Positions 4,531-5,013 of a DNA stretch of 5,013 nt are shown one piece after another (the first letter of the stretch is position 1; every line of letters begins with the position of its first letter). Source of the DNA: Acidobacteriaceae bacterium (GTDB taxonomy: Bacteria; Acidobacteriota; Terriglobia; Terriglobales; Acidobacteriaceae); assembly GCA_030039895.1 (NCBI GenBank), contig JASHUR010000042.1, forward strand, positions 1 through 5,013, written 5' to 3'. The notes under the pieces were generated by a model, which was given only the letters and a program-made list of their open reading frames with translations, was not told where the DNA came from and made no database searches. A program made the translations under genes and the position numbers.

Positions 4531-5013
4531 ATGGTGAGCGGCACTGAGACTCACGGTATTGAGACTCGTCGAGAAGCGGCAGCGCCGAAGCAGCGCGTGG
4601 GACGCTTTGGCGTGTACGGCGGACGCTACGTTCCCGAGACGCTGGTGGCGGCGCTCGACGAACTGGACCAGGCCTACAACGAAGCGAAGGCCGATCCGGA
4701 GTTTCAGGCCAGGCTGGATTTGCTGCTGCGGGACTACGCGGGAAGGCCGACTCCGCTGTACTTTGCCGAGCGGCTGAGCGAGGCGCTGGGCGGCGCGAAG
4801 ATTTACCTGAAGCGCGAAGACCTGCTGCACACGGGCGCGCACAAGATCAACAACTGCCTGGGACAGGGGCTGCTGGCGCAGCGCATGGGCAAGCATCGCA
4901 TTATTGCCGAAACGGGCGCTGGCCAGCACGGAGTGGCCACGGCGACAGTGTGCGCGCTGCTGGGCATGGAGTGCGTGGTCTACATGGGCGAAGAGGACAT
5001 GCGGCGGCAGGAG
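4531..5013 (+). CDS. trpB: Tryptophan synthase beta chain (N-terminal 161 residues; runs off the window)
   Basis: TrpB is the PLP-dependent beta subunit of tryptophan synthase, joining indole (channelled from TrpA) to L-serine. The visible part is open to the right edge with no stop. After a variable N-terminus rich in polar residues, the family begins clearly at RFGVYGGRYVPETL (25-38). Then come GRPTPLYFAERLSEALG (71-87) and IYLKREDLLHTGAHKINN (91-108), with Lys105 as the PLP Schiff-base lysine (Lys87 in Salmonella). RIIAETGAGQHGVATA (123-138) contains Glu127, equivalent to the catalytic Glu109; the 22-residue spacing from the lysine is conserved. This is the classical TrpB1 type rather than TrpB2. 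The N-terminus is about 18 residues longer than the enterobacterial protein; an internal start is possible but lacks as good a ribosome binding site. Expression is probably gated by the attenuator just upstream. trpA is expected to follow outside the window. Confidence 0.96.
   Translation, partial: MVSGTETHGIETRREAAAPKQRVGRFGVYGGRYVPETLVAALDELDQAYNEAKADPEFQARLDLLLRDYAGRPTPLYFAERLSEALGGAKIYLKREDLLHTGAHKINNCLGQGLLAQRMGKHRIIAETGAGQHGVATATVCALLGMECVVYMGEEDMRRQE

Noticed and set aside
1..5013. CRISPR arrays, tRNA or rRNA genes, insertion sequences, phage or defence genes
   Set aside because: No direct-repeat arrays, cloverleaf-like segments, transposase motifs or phage/defence proteins were seen. 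The region reads as ordinary chromosomal housekeeping DNA apart from the attenuator.

Overview
The window looks like chromosome of an Acidobacteriota member, probably of the Terriglobales / Acidobacteriaceae type. This is inferred from the moderately high GC content, a DUF4382 lipoprotein-like gene, a TrpF with a CANT motif in place of the usual CG(I/L)T, and a split trpCF / trpB layout. No rRNA or other taxonomic marker is present, so the assignment is tentative.

Layout, left to right. (1) Positions 1-165 are the last 54 codons of a Dcp-type M3 peptidyl-dipeptidase, followed by a candidate intrinsic terminator. (2) Positions 166-338 hold no gene but contain a 12-bp inverted repeat and a short hairpin. 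(3) Positions 339-893 (minus) encode a small multi-pass membrane protein of unknown function. (4) A divergent intergenic region of about 330 bp follows, with a hairpin and an A8 tract. (5) Positions 1230-2633 (plus) encode an exported, probably lipid-anchored DUF4382 protein with a C-terminal part made of DUF5666-like beta repeats. (6) A strong 46-nt hairpin separates it from the tryptophan genes. (7) trpC (2787-3608) and trpF (3599-4276) overlap by 10 bp and are translationally coupled. (8) A 254-bp gap contains what reads as a complete ribosome-mediated transcription attenuator. (9) trpB starts at 4531 and runs off the right edge.

The most notable element is the attenuator between trpF and trpB. 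A 29-residue leader ORF (4326-4415) carries eight aromatic codons within twelve (FQFFAFTYRYWY: 4 Phe, 3 Tyr, 1 Trp). A perfect 10-bp hairpin (arms 4364-4373 and 4377-4386) lies on the Tyr-Trp-Tyr codons. An intrinsic terminator (4466-4490 plus a U-run) stops 37 nt before the trpB start. An 8-base segment of the first hairpin's distal side (4383-4390) is perfectly complementary to the proximal side of the terminator (4464-4471). This gives the mutually exclusive 1:2, 2:3 and 3:4 pairings of a classical attenuator. The mixture of Phe, Tyr and Trp codons suggests a sensor of the general aromatic amino acid supply rather than of tryptophan alone.

TrpC, TrpF and TrpB catalyse consecutive late steps of tryptophan synthesis: PRA isomerisation (TrpF), indole-glycerol-phosphate formation (TrpC), and indole plus serine condensation (TrpB). 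The attenuator would let trpB and anything downstream be controlled separately from trpCF.
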